6,442 nt of DNA from Phycisphaerales bacterium (GTDB taxonomy: Bacteria; Planctomycetota; Phycisphaerae; Phycisphaerales; SM1A02): contig JAQWRC010000178.1 in NCBI GenBank assembly GCA_029243925.1, positions 1 to 6,442 of the forward strand. Reading direction: 5' to 3'. Under the pieces are notes generated by a model. That model did not search any database. It saw only the letters and a list, made by a program, of their open reading frames with translations, and was not told the origin of the DNA. The position numbers and the translations under genes were made by a program. Position 1 is the stretch's first letter, and every line of letters begins with the position of its first letter. Positions 1 to 6,442 of the stretch are shown piece by piece.

Positions 1-170
1 GGCTGTCTCGAGCGGAACGTCTGATCATCATTCTCTACTACTACGAAGAGATGACGATGAAGGAGATCGGCGTGACGCTTGATCTTTCCGAGTCACGAGT
101 CAGTCAGATGCACTCTTCAATTCTCGCCAGGCTCAAGGCGCAGATGCAGCATCGAACGAAAGAGTTTTGA
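1..170 (+). CDS. fliA: RNA polymerase sigma factor FliA (sigma-28 family), C-terminal fragment
   Basis: This is the last 55 codons of a gene that begins before the window; the reading frame starts at base 3 and the stop is TGA at 168-170. The visible protein is sigma region 4, the helix-turn-helix that contacts the -35 element. It shows the FliA/SigD hallmarks LYYYEEMTMKEIG followed by LSESRVSQMHSSI, which align without gaps to the ends of E. coli FliA (LYYQEELNLKEIG, ESRVSQLHS) as I remember them. FliA-type sigma factors direct RNA polymerase to late flagellar and chemotaxis promoters. The gene is followed at once by a strong terminator, so it is probably the last gene of a rightward motility operon lying to the left. 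The family is clear. Whether it serves flagella or a related regulon cannot be judged from this fragment. Confidence 0.9.
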   Translation, partial: LSRAERLIIILYYYEEMTMKEIGVTLDLSESRVSQMHSSILARLKAQMQHRTKEF

Positions 171-186
171 TTGTGAATTTCATGAC

Positions 187-225
187 AGCGGGCGAGCATC
201 AGGATGCTCGCCCGCTGTTTCATTT
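187..225 (+). terminator. Rho-independent terminator after fliA
   Basis: A perfect 14-base inverted repeat (187-200 pairing with 203-216, arms AGCGGGCGAGCATC and its complement) is separated by only two bases and followed by GTTTCATTTTT. The GC-rich stem plus T-rich tail 17 bases after the fliA stop fits an intrinsic terminator for the + strand. The leftward aldehyde dehydrogenase gene ends at 243, so the same hairpin lies just past its stop and could also slow leftward transcription. On that strand the tail is not T-rich. Confidence 0.88.
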
Positions 226-242
226 TTCATGCTCTGATGTGT

Positions 243-1787
243 TCAGCCGAACTCGATGCCCTGCGCCAGAGGAAGATCATCTCCCCAGTTGATCGTGCAG
301 GTTTGTCGTCGCATGTATGCCTTCCATGAATCGGAGCCGGATTCACGTCCGCCGCCGGTATCCTTCTCGCCTCCGAATGCGCCTCCGATTTCAGCACCAC
401 TGGTGCCGATGTTGACGTTGGCGATGCCGCAATCCGAACCAGCATGCGAGAGGAATCGCTCGGCCGTACGGACCGAATCGGTGAAGACGGCACTGGACAG
501 TCCTTGATCGACGCTGTTTTGCTGTTCAATGGCAGCTTCAAGCTCGTCGTATTCGTAGATGTAGAGCAAGGGTGCGAATGTTTCATCCTTGGCGATGGCC
601 GGGTCGCATCCCTTGGGTACGCGGACGATGGTGGGGGTGACAAAGTGTCCAGGGTCATCGGCGAATCGATCGATTCCTTCGACGCCTCCTGCCAGTACGG
701 TGCACCCCTGTTCCACGGCGGCTTCGATGGCGGCCCGCATGGCGTCAACGGCATGTTGGCCGATGAGTGGCCCGACCAGCGTGCTGCTGTCCATTGGATC
801 TCCAATCGAGACCTGCTCGTAGGACGTGGCCAGGCCATTGGCCACGGCGTCGACGACGCTCGAGTGGCAGAACAGGCGTCGGGTGCTGGTGCATCGCTGC
901 CCCGCGGTGCCGACGGCGCCAAAGAGCGTCCCACGGATGACCAGATCGAGATCGGCCGTTTCGGTGATGATGATGGCGTTGTTTCCGCCGAGTTCCAGAA
1001 GAGATCGGCCCAATCGTTTGGCAACTTGCGTCCCGACGTGACGTCCCATTCGGCAGGAGCCAGTTGCGCTGATCAACGGCAGGCGACGGTCCGCAATCAT
1101 GGTTTCGCCGACTTCGTCATCGGTGCCGATGATCAGTCCGAAGAGATCACAGGGATCGCAGCCTTCTGGCTGGAAGACATCCTGGTCACGCATGACTTCG
1201 TGGGCAACGTTTGTCATGGCGATTGCGCAGAGGGGAGTGACGAGGCTTGGTTTCCAGATCATGGCGTCACCGCATACGGCGGCCAGCATTGCGTTCCAGG
1301 CCCAGACGGCAACGGGGAAGTTGAAGGCGGTGATGATGCCGATCGTTCCCACTGGATGCCATTGTTCATACATGCGGTGCTGCGGCCGCTCGGAGTGGAT
1401 GGTCAGTCCGTACAGTTGGCGAGAGAGGCCAACTGCAAAGTCGGCGATGTCGATGCATTCAATGACTTCGCCGACACCTTCAGGATGGATCTTGCCCATT
1501 TCCATGGTGACCAGTGCGCCAAGTTCCTGCTCCTTGTCGCGGAAGGCATTGCCGATGCGGCGAACGATTTCGCCTCGCTTGGGGGCCGGGAGCATGCGCC
1601 ATTGTTTTTGGACTGCTTCGGCTTTGGCAACGACCTCCTCGTATTCGGCTTTGGACTGGAGTCGTACGGCCGCGAGGGTCTCGCCGGTGGCGGGATTTGT
1701 TGAGACGATGCAGTCATCACCGCCGGTCGCCGGATCGACGATGAGCGGGTGCTGCCAGAGTTCGGAAACGGTGGATGTGCTGAGCAT
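243..1787 (-). CDS. Aldehyde dehydrogenase, ALDH7 family (alpha-aminoadipic semialdehyde dehydrogenase-like)
   Basis: A 514-residue NAD(P)-dependent aldehyde dehydrogenase, the normal family length. Along the protein I see the cofactor-fold and oxyanion Asn motif [10 protein letters not shown] (N156), the cofactor-binding Lys in WKPS (K179), the nucleotide loop ATGSCRMG (242-249), the general-base Glu in LLELGGNNA (E265), the nucleophilic Cys in [13 protein letters not shown] (C299) and the cofactor-ribose Glu in DETFAPLL (E402). The tail [20 protein letters not shown] and the ending [16 protein letters not shown] are almost the same as in human ALDH7A1 (antiquitin). That enzyme oxidises alpha-aminoadipic semialdehyde in lysine breakdown; other members act on betaine aldehyde or lipid aldehydes. 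The substrate here is inferred, not seen. All catalytic residues are present. The ATG at 1787 is the only in-frame start before an upstream stop. It has no well-placed Shine-Dalgarno; a -10-like TACAAT lies 6 bases upstream. The gene diverges from scoB. Confidence 0.95.
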   Translation of the reverse strand: MLSTSTVSELWQHPLIVDPATGGDDCIVSTNPATGETLAAVRLQSKAEYEEVVAKAEAVQKQWRMLPAPKRGEIVRRIGNAFRDKEQELGALVTMEMGKIHPEGVGEVIECIDIADFAVGLSRQLYGLTIHSERPQHRMYEQWHPVGTIGIITAFNFPVAVWAWNAMLAAVCGDAMIWKPSLVTPLCAIAMTNVAHEVMRDQDVFQPEGCDPCDLFGLIIGTDDEVGETMIADRRLPLISATGSCRMGRHVGTQVAKRLGRSLLELGGNNAIIITETADLDLVIRGTLFGAVGTAGQRCTSTRRLFCHSSVVDAVANGLATSYEQVSIGDPMDSSTLVGPLIGQHAVDAMRAAIEAAVEQGCTVLAGGVEGIDRFADDPGHFVTPTIVRVPKGCDPAIAKDETFAPLLYIYEYDELEAAIEQQNSVDQGLSSAVFTDSVRTAERFLSHAGSDCGIANVNIGTSGAEIGGAFGGEKDTGGGRESGSDSWKAYMRRQTCTINWGDDLPLAQGIEFG

Positions 1788-1793
1788 CTCCGC

Positions 1794-1799
1794 ATTGTA
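1794..1799 (-). promoter_or_regulatory. Candidate -10 element for a leaderless aldehyde dehydrogenase transcript
   Basis: On the minus strand TACAAT (5 of 6 matches to TATAAT) is followed by six bases (GCGGAG) and then the ATG at 1787. A start point 7 bases past the hexamer would fall on the A of the ATG, giving a leaderless mRNA. No convincing -35 is visible at the usual spacing. The only purine-rich stretch (GGAAGGAA) is 13 bases from this ATG and lies upstream of the hexamer. This is inference from base positions. Confidence 0.45.
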
Positions 1800-1810
1800 A
1801 TTCCTTCCCG

Positions 1811-1816
1811 TACACT
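1811..1816 (+). promoter_or_regulatory. Candidate -10 element for a leaderless scoB transcript
   Basis: TACACT (4 of 6 matches to TATAAT, with the key first TA and last T) is followed by six bases (GTGCCT) and then the ATG at 1823, the same geometry as the opposing hexamer at 1794-1799. The stretch before the ATG is pyrimidine-rich and has no Shine-Dalgarno. No clear -35 is seen. The two hexamers are only 11 bases apart, so the two RNA polymerases could hardly bind at once. Confidence 0.4.
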
Positions 1817-1822
1817 GTGCCT

Positions 1823-2485
<663 letters not shown>

Positions 2486-2494
2486 TGACGCCAG

Positions 2495-3139
2495 ATGGAT
2501 GAACCCAGAACCATCATGCTGCGCCGCCCACCGATCTGTGTGGCGGTTGATGATCCCTTCGTGCCCGACGTCGATCTTCAGGACGTAGCTCATCGTTGGC
2601 AGCGATTGCAGGAGAGAAATCCTGCGGTGTTCGATGGACGCCTCATGCACGTTCTTGGCGTGCATCGCAATGGGCATGGCGGCGCGACCATTAGTCTCGT
2701 CGAGTGTGCCTATCGCTTCTATGCAGTTCAGAATGAATCCTTCGATTGCGGGATTCGCCCCCTTGGTGTCAAGGGCATCACCATGCATGGCGACCGGATT
2801 CTCATGGGCCAGCGAGCAGCGTGGGTGCACCAGTACCCCGGGCTCTGGGAGTGTGCGCCGGGTGGTGGTGTGGAGCCGGGAGCCGATCCTGTCGACGTGC
2901 TTCTTTCAGAACTGGCCGAGGAGACGGGCTGCACATGTACTGGGCAGCCGGTGGCGATCGCCCTGCTCTTGGACGAGGTCACGCGGTGCTGGGAACTGGT
3001 CTACCGGTTGCAGGTCGAGGAGGAGACGCTCAGTCCGGGGACCGATGAATACGCTGACCTGCAGTGGTGCCGTGGCGATGAACTGCCAGCGCCGCGTTCC
3101 AGCATCACAGAGTGCATGCGCAGACTGCTTGAGTCCTGA
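2495..3139 (+). CDS. Nudix-fold hydrolase family protein with altered Nudix box
   Basis: A 214-residue protein. The C-terminal part (from about residue 88) is a Nudix domain: GVKGITMHGDRILMGQR, then WECAPGGGVEPG and a Nudix helix ending in SELAEETG. Against the consensus Gx5Ex7REUxEExGU, the first Glu is Ala (A130) and the Arg is Ser (S138), while the metal-binding Glu residues E139, E142 and E143 and the final Gly are kept. Metal binding and pyrophosphohydrolysis are therefore plausible but may be altered. Residues 1-87 form an extra N-terminal region (HRWQRLQERNPAVFDGRL, then a strand-rich part). This recalls the layout of NUDT22-type UDP-sugar Nudix enzymes, which also have unusual Nudix boxes. 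That is a resemblance from memory, not a proven relation. The gene begins 9 bases after the scoB stop without a Shine-Dalgarno, which suggests coupled translation in one operon. The substrate is unknown. Confidence 0.85.
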   Translation: MDEPRTIMLRRPPICVAVDDPFVPDVDLQDVAHRWQRLQERNPAVFDGRLMHVLGVHRNGHGGATISLVECAYRFYAVQNESFDCGIRPLGVKGITMHGDRILMGQRAAWVHQYPGLWECAPGGGVEPGADPVDVLLSELAEETGCTCTGQPVAIALLLDEVTRCWELVYRLQVEEETLSPGTDEYADLQWCRGDELPAPRSSITECMRRLLES

Positions 3140-3172
3140 GTCGACGGTCTGAGATGAACCGGGTGGCTGTGG

Positions 3173-3499
3173 TCAGCCGATGTCGAGATGATCCGCCACG
3201 CTCCGCAGATCTGCGACGACCTGAGGTGTCACCCTGATGGTGAACGTATTGCCTGGTTCGGCAATGGCGAGTTTGGTGGCCCGTCGTCGATTGACCCACT
3301 TTCGCCCAGCGCGAATGTACGTCACGTTGTCATGAAGACGACGCTTGGTGTTGAGTTTCTTCCGGCCACTTTGGATCGACGTCTGCATGCCCATGAGCCG
3401 CTCAATGGTCTTGCGAGCCGCGGTCGTGCGAGGAGCACGGGATACGGTGAAGGTCATGTCCTGATTCGGGACGATTTTGTCGGCGGTGGCGTTGGCCAT
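3173..3499 (-). CDS. Conserved-looking small basic protein of unknown function
   Basis: A 108-residue protein I cannot assign to a named family. The ATG at 3499 is chosen because AGGAG (3507-3511, minus strand) lies 7 bases upstream, the best ribosome binding site in this half of the window. The frame stays open further upstream, into the end of the ATPase gene in another frame, but that part is a shadow. The protein has 21 Lys/Arg against 8 Asp/Glu and no signal peptide or membrane segment. The middle (GRKKLNTKRR and WVNRRRATK, residues 46-76) is highly basic and might bind nucleic acid or an acidic partner. The two ends look alike: TFTVSRAPRTTAARKTI (16-32) and TFTIRVTPQVVADLRSV (85-101). 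It lies 112 bases downstream of the ATPase on the same strand, and its 3' end faces the Nudix gene with a 33-base gap that holds no convincing terminator. Confidence 0.7.
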   Translation of the reverse strand: MANATADKIVPNQDMTFTVSRAPRTTAARKTIERLMGMQTSIQSGRKKLNTKRRLHDNVTYIRAGRKWVNRRRATKLAIAEPGNTFTIRVTPQVVADLRSVADHLDIG

Positions 3500-3506
3500 G
3501 GCATTG

Positions 3507-3511
3507 CTCCT
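3507..3511 (-). promoter_or_regulatory. Ribosome binding site of the 108-residue basic protein
   Basis: On the minus strand AGGAG is followed by seven bases (CAATGCC) and the ATG at 3499. It decides the start: an ATG inside the spacer is out of frame and too close. Among the candidate starts of the five complete genes in this window this is the clearest Shine-Dalgarno, which supports the small ORF as a real gene. Confidence 0.75.
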
Positions 3512-3542
3512 GATCCCCAGAGGATCTCGTTTCGAGCCGCAC

Positions 3543-3551
3543 ATCGTAGCA
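3543..3551 (-). promoter_or_regulatory. Candidate extended -10 promoter for the small basic protein
   Basis: The minus strand reads TGCTACGAT, fitting an extended -10 (TGn followed by a hexamer with 4 of 6 matches to TATAAT). Transcription would start near 3536, giving a leader of roughly 37 bases that contains the AGGAG. Two tiny hairpins (GATCC/GGATC at 3512-3526 and CTCG/CGAG at 3526-3536) lie in this leader. No -35 is visible. If the site is real, the gene can be expressed apart from the ATPase upstream. Confidence 0.3.
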
Positions 3552-3611
3552 GAAACGGGATTGCAGGCCAGTGTGGGGCTGATCAACGTGAATTTGCGGT
3601 GCTGACGTGCC

Positions 3612-5342
3612 TCAATCGCTGCCGGCGACGCGGTCAATTTCATCGAACGTTGTTTCACCGCCAGCGACGAGCCCGAAGCCGTATTCCTCCAGGGAGGTGA
3701 AGAGCCCCTGTTTGGCAATCTCACGGATCCCCTGAATGGTCGGTGTTTTCATGATGAGATCTCGCATTGCATCGGTGACCTCGAGCAGTTCAAACAGTGC
3801 TCGGCGGCCAATGAAGCCTGTCCGGAGGCACCGCTTGCAGCCGGTGGGTACGTAGATCTCCGGAACGCCGCCAAGTTGCGCGCCCATCTTCATGTTCTGG
3901 GTTGGGGTTGGTGTCACTGCTTTCTTGCAGTTGTCGCACAGCAAGCGGACGAGTCGCTGGGCGACGATGACATTCAACGCGTTGGACAACAGGAATGCCT
4001 CGATGCCCAGATCAAGCAGACGGAAGATGGCGCCGATGGAATCCTTGGCGTGGACCGTTGTATAGACAAGGTGACCGGTCATTGAAGCCTGCATTGCAAC
4101 CGTAGCGGTCTCGATGTCACGGATTTCGCCAACGAAGATCACGTCGGGGTCCTGTCGGAGGACGGAGCGAAGAATGCTGCCGAACGAACTTCCGTGGTCC
4201 GCGTCTACGGGAATTTGCGTGCACCCTTCGAGGTAGTACTCGACCGGATCCTCGATGGTGATCGCATTGCGCTGCTCAACGTCGATTTCACGAAGACATG
4301 AGTAGAGCGTCGTGGTCTTGCCTGAGCCAGTCGGGCCGCACGCGAGCAAGAGGCCGGCATCTTTGGTCGCGATGTTGCGAAGTTTTTCGTATTGCCAGGG
4401 AAGGCAGCCCAGTTCATGCAGGCGGCTGGGCGCATTCTGTGAATCGAGGACACGAATCACCATCTTCTGGCCGTGCACGGAGGGCGTCATGCTGACGCGA
4501 TAGTCGACCCGCCGTCCCTTGATCGCGACGGAGAAGTGCCCGTCCTGAACAGCGTTCTTCTGGCTCGTTTCGATCTGGCAGAGAATCTTGACCAGTCCGA
4601 GGATTCGTTTAAAGAGTGTTTCGGAGAGATCGACCGCGGTCAGCATGTACCCATCGACACGAAGGCGGATGGTTGCTCCCTGCAGTCTCGGTTCGACGTG
4701 AAGGTCGGTTGCGCGAACGCAGAACGATGCATAGAGCAGCAGTCTGAAGGCACGAATGCTCTCGCCCGCATCTTCTTCAGTGCCCGATTCGAGTCCGGAA
4801 GATGTTGCCTGGTGCAAGGTAACACCGCGCGTATCGACGAGACTGATGTCCGTTTCATCGAAGCCTCGATCCACTCCGGCTCCGGCCATCTCATGAAGTT
4901 TGCGCTCATAGGATGTCTTCGCGCCACTGCCCGCGTCGGCATGGAGGTCGATATCAAGCGTATCGATGTCCATGGCCAGCGGTTCCTCAGCCTCTTCCAT
5001 GGAGGTCTTGAAGTTCGGCACGTTTGATCGCTTGTGCGAGTTCATCTGGTCAGGATCAATGAATCGGATTTCCGTCTTGCCGATTCGGACAACATCTCCA
5101 TTGTCCAATGGTTCGATGTCTGCATCCGAGTTGTTGAGCTTTGTGCCGTTGCGTGATCCGAGATCACGCAGTTGGTAACTGTCTTCATTGCCCTTCATGG
5201 GTTCAATGACGCAATGAAACCGGCTGGCTCGATCATCATCGAGCACCAGAATGTTGTCGGCAGACCGTCCAATGGAGAGCGGTTCCTGCTTGAGCTCGAG
5301 TCGCTTTCGGCCTTGTTTGGTGCGGACTTCGATCAGTGGCAT
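3612..5342 (-). CDS. GspE/PilB-type secretion ATPase with N-terminal FHA domain
   Basis: A 576-residue protein joining two modules. Residues 2-96 are an FHA (phosphothreonine-binding) domain: GRSADN (25-30), SRFH (40-43) and DLGSRNGT (60-67) carry the conserved Arg, Ser, His and Asn-Gly. A polar, partly acidic linker follows (about 97-193). The rest is a type II secretion/type IV pilus hexameric ATPase: ATDLHVEP (211-218), Walker A GPTGSGKT (336-343), Asp box ITIEDPVEY (361-369), Walker B DPDVIFVGEIRD (398-409), His box TGHLVYTTVHAKDS (422-435) and a tetracysteine zinc site (C469, C472, C502, C505). The usual GspE/MshE N-terminal domain is absent and the FHA takes its place. Such ATPases power pseudopilus or pilus assembly at the inner membrane. 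The ATG at 5342 is preferred because the FHA begins there and GGAG lies 11 bases upstream; an ATG at 5366 or a GTG at 5408 would add 8 or 22 residues. No gspF, gspD or pilin gene is in the window, so secretion and pilus roles cannot be separated. Confidence 0.93.
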   Translation of the reverse strand: MPLIEVRTKQGRKRLELKQEPLSIGRSADNILVLDDDRASRFHCVIEPMKGNEDSYQLRDLGSRNGTKLNNSDADIEPLDNGDVVRIGKTEIRFIDPDQMNSHKRSNVPNFKTSMEEAEEPLAMDIDTLDIDLHADAGSGAKTSYERKLHEMAGAGVDRGFDETDISLVDTRGVTLHQATSSGLESGTEEDAGESIRAFRLLLYASFCVRATDLHVEPRLQGATIRLRVDGYMLTAVDLSETLFKRILGLVKILCQIETSQKNAVQDGHFSVAIKGRRVDYRVSMTPSVHGQKMVIRVLDSQNAPSRLHELGCLPWQYEKLRNIATKDAGLLLACGPTGSGKTTTLYSCLREIDVEQRNAITIEDPVEYYLEGCTQIPVDADHGSSFGSILRSVLRQDPDVIFVGEIRDIETATVAMQASMTGHLVYTTVHAKDSIGAIFRLLDLGIEAFLLSNALNVIVAQRLVRLLCDNCKKAVTPTPTQNMKMGAQLGGVPEIYVPTGCKRCLRTGFIGRRALFELLEVTDAMRDLIMKTPTIQGIREIAKQGLFTSLEEYGFGLVAGGETTFDEIDRVAGSD

Positions 5343-5791
5343 GTGCTTGCGTGCTCCAACTCCCATGACACCAGTGCGTGCCAAAAAGTCGATGGTATGG
5401 GAGATCACAGGGAAGTGAAATACGGGGGTCGTGATACCTGGTGGGGGTGGATATCCATCGTAGAGGGATGACCTCAGTGACCAGTGGATCTTTGAACCAG
5501 GCCTGAATCTACGTAAATCCCGATTAAGTAGGTATTTATGGCTTCAAATTCACTGATTATTTGATTTCCTTCGACGAGATCGATGTGAATGGTCGAATTG
5601 CATCTTGAGACCGGCTCAGCACTGGATTGACCATTTGGTTGAACCGATGCACCTCATGGGCCGTAAACAGGTAAGGAAGCCCTATTTGATGGAGCGGACA
5701 GGCGGCGGATTTTGCCGTAAACCATTGTCTGCAATGGAGTAGAAGAGTTTGTGTGCAAGTGGCATGCATCTCCTCAGTAGGAAATGACAGG
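5343..5791. other. Divergent intergenic region between the FHA-ATPase and the beta-helix gene
   Basis: This 449-base gap contains no gene I can support. Its centre (about 5506-5570) is clearly richer in A and T than the flanks, as expected of a promoter region. Candidate elements are a minus-strand TACGAT at 5457-5462 (possible -10 for the ATPase), a 16-base dyad CCATTG-TCTG-CAATGG at 5722-5737, and a 9-base direct repeat GCCGTAAAC at 5660-5668 and 5714-5722. All could arise by chance in a region this size. A 31-codon ORF at 5647-5742 (+) has no ribosome binding site. No tRNA, riboswitch or terminator is recognised. Confidence 0.5.
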
Positions 5792-6442
5792 ATGCTGCAA
5801 GCGAGTTGGATTCGAGTGAAAGGCATATGCCATGTACCGGCGCTGTGGTGGGGCGCCGCTCTGTGGCTGTTCATGCTTTCATGTCCACTGGCATCAGCGG
5901 CGACGATTCAGGTTCCTGACGAGCACCAATCGATTCAGGCCGCTATCGATGCGGCGGTCGACGGCGACATCGTGCTGGTTGCTCCTGGGCGATACAACGA
6001 AGTGCTCGATTTGGGTGGCAAGGCAATCACGCTCAAGGCATCTGGGGCGGTCGGCAAGACGGTGCTCGATGGCTCCTTCAAGAAGAACAGTGTCATTCGC
6101 TGTGTCTCCGGCGAGGGCCGTGACACGGTCATTGACGGCTTCACCATTACATCGGGCACGGGTGATCCAAGTTACTACGGCGTTGATTCCACCATTGGTG
6201 GTGGATTGCTTGTCATGGGATCGAAGCCGATTGTTCGCAACTGCGTCATTCGCGGCAACAATGCGACGTATACCGGTGGCGGCATGTACAACGGCAATGG
6301 GGCCGATGTGCTCGTCGAGGAGTGCACGTTCAGCAACAACAGTGCGGAAAAAGGCGGTGCGGTCTTCAATCTCACCAGTACGCCGACCTTCGTTGGAGTG
6401 GAGTTTGAATCCAATGGGGCGCACTACGCAGGTGGCGGCATC
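5792..6442 (+). CDS. Secreted right-handed beta-helix (Pmp-like repeat) protein, N-terminal part
   Basis: The first 217 residues of a protein that runs past the window end. The ATG at 5792 has AGGAA (5779-5783) 8 bases upstream. The frame is open further back, with GTGs at 5759 and 5753, but only this start puts a signal peptide at the terminus: R8 and K10, a hydrophobic core (about 17-30) and an ASA cleavage site before A37, so export by Sec is expected. The mature part opens with TIQVPDEHQSIQAAIDAAVDGDIVLVAPGRY, split here as TIQVPDEHQSIQAAID and AAVDGDIVLVAPGRY, the usual first strand and cap of pectin-lyase-like beta-helices. From residue 136 an exact 26-residue repeat begins, with GGG or GGA and N-rich turns (CTFSNNSA, CVIRGNNA) like chlamydial polymorphic membrane proteins. 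Such proteins act as surface or extracellular adhesins or polysaccharide-active enzymes. No catalytic residues are evident here, and the function and C-terminal anchor are unknown. Confidence 0.85.
   Translation, partial: MLQASWIRVKGICHVPALWWGAALWLFMLSCPLASAATIQVPDEHQSIQAAIDAAVDGDIVLVAPGRYNEVLDLGGKAITLKASGAVGKTVLDGSFKKNSVIRCVSGEGRDTVIDGFTITSGTGDPSYYGVDSTIGGGLLVMGSKPIVRNCVIRGNNATYTGGGMYNGNGADVLVEECTFSNNSAEKGGAVFNLTSTPTFVGVEFESNGAHYAGGGI
6197..6430 (+). repeat. Three tandem 26-residue (78-base) beta-helix repeats
   Basis: Units start at residues 136, 162 and 188 of the beta-helix protein (bases 6197, 6275 and 6353), and a fourth begins at 6431 before the window ends. Each unit opens with GGG or GGA, has a strand such as LLVMG or MYNGN, then a second strand ending in C or V and F or I (CVI, CTF, VEF) and an Asn-rich turn (RGNNA, SNNSA, ESNGA). 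The repeat is at protein level; the DNA of the units has diverged. Confidence 0.8.

Noticed and set aside
444..1703. Long + strand open frame of 419 codons opposite the aldehyde dehydrogenase
   Set aside because: It is a shadow of the ALDH7 gene, whose motifs are conserved along its whole length on the other strand. The translated product has no recognisable domain.
3165..3178. Small hairpin GGCTG-TGGT-CAGCC between the Nudix gene and the small basic gene
   Set aside because: The stem is only 5 base pairs, there is no T-run on either strand, and it overlaps the stop codon of the minus-strand gene, so it is not a convincing terminator.
3188..3700. Plus-strand frame of 170 codons opposite the small basic protein and the end of the ATPase
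   Set aside because: It spans two minus-strand genes and the gap between them. It has no domain, and the minus-strand small gene has a clear ribosome binding site.
5627..5655. TTGACC as a -35 box for the beta-helix gene
   Set aside because: No -10-like hexamer lies at 16-18 bases downstream (the sequence there is CACCTC).
5557..5874. Minus-strand frame of 105 codons in the divergent gap
   Set aside because: It starts inside the signal peptide coding region of the beta-helix gene, has no ribosome binding site and no recognisable motif. It is possible but unsupported.

Overview
The window looks like a piece of a moderately GC-rich bacterial chromosome. The best guess is Planctomycetota, perhaps Phycisphaerae. 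This rests on gene style only: a Pmp-like right-handed beta-helix secreted protein, an FHA-fused GspE/PilB ATPase, and a FliA tail of the kind seen in that phylum. No rRNA or other phylogenetic marker is present, so the assignment is an inference. I see no tRNA, rRNA, CRISPR array, insertion sequence, integrase or attachment site.

Layout, left to right. (1) Bases 1-170 (+) are the C-terminal end of the flagellar/motility sigma factor FliA, followed by a strong hairpin terminator (187-225). (2) A divergent metabolic pair follows. An ALDH7-type aldehyde dehydrogenase runs leftward (243-1787). The beta subunit of a 3-oxoacid CoA-transferase (scoB, 1823-2485) runs rightward, and 9 bases after it comes a Nudix-fold protein (2495-3139) with an altered Nudix box. 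Only 35 bases separate the two divergent ATGs. Each ATG has a -10-like hexamer exactly 6 bases upstream and no well-placed Shine-Dalgarno, which suggests leaderless transcripts from a very compact two-way promoter. (3) A leftward pair follows: an FHA-GspE/PilB fusion ATPase (3612-5342) and, 112 bases downstream, an unrecognised, very basic 108-residue protein (3173-3499) with its own good ribosome binding site and a possible extended -10. (4) A 449-base, partly AT-rich gap (5343-5791) leads to a rightward gene, cut by the window end, for a secreted beta-helix protein with an exact 26-residue repeat (5792-6442).

How the genes may work together. The ALDH, CoA-transferase subunit and Nudix protein look like a small catabolic cluster (amino-acid or keto-acid breakdown, CoA transfer, nucleotide or cofactor clean-up). 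The CoA-transferase alpha subunit is not in the window. The FHA-GspE gene belongs to type II secretion or type IV pilus machinery, but no other secretion gene is nearby. Its FHA domain suggests control by threonine phosphorylation. The most unusual items are the FHA-GspE fusion, the unknown basic protein beside it with an internal repeat, the compact leaderless-type divergent promoter, the scoB without scoA, and the degenerate Nudix box.
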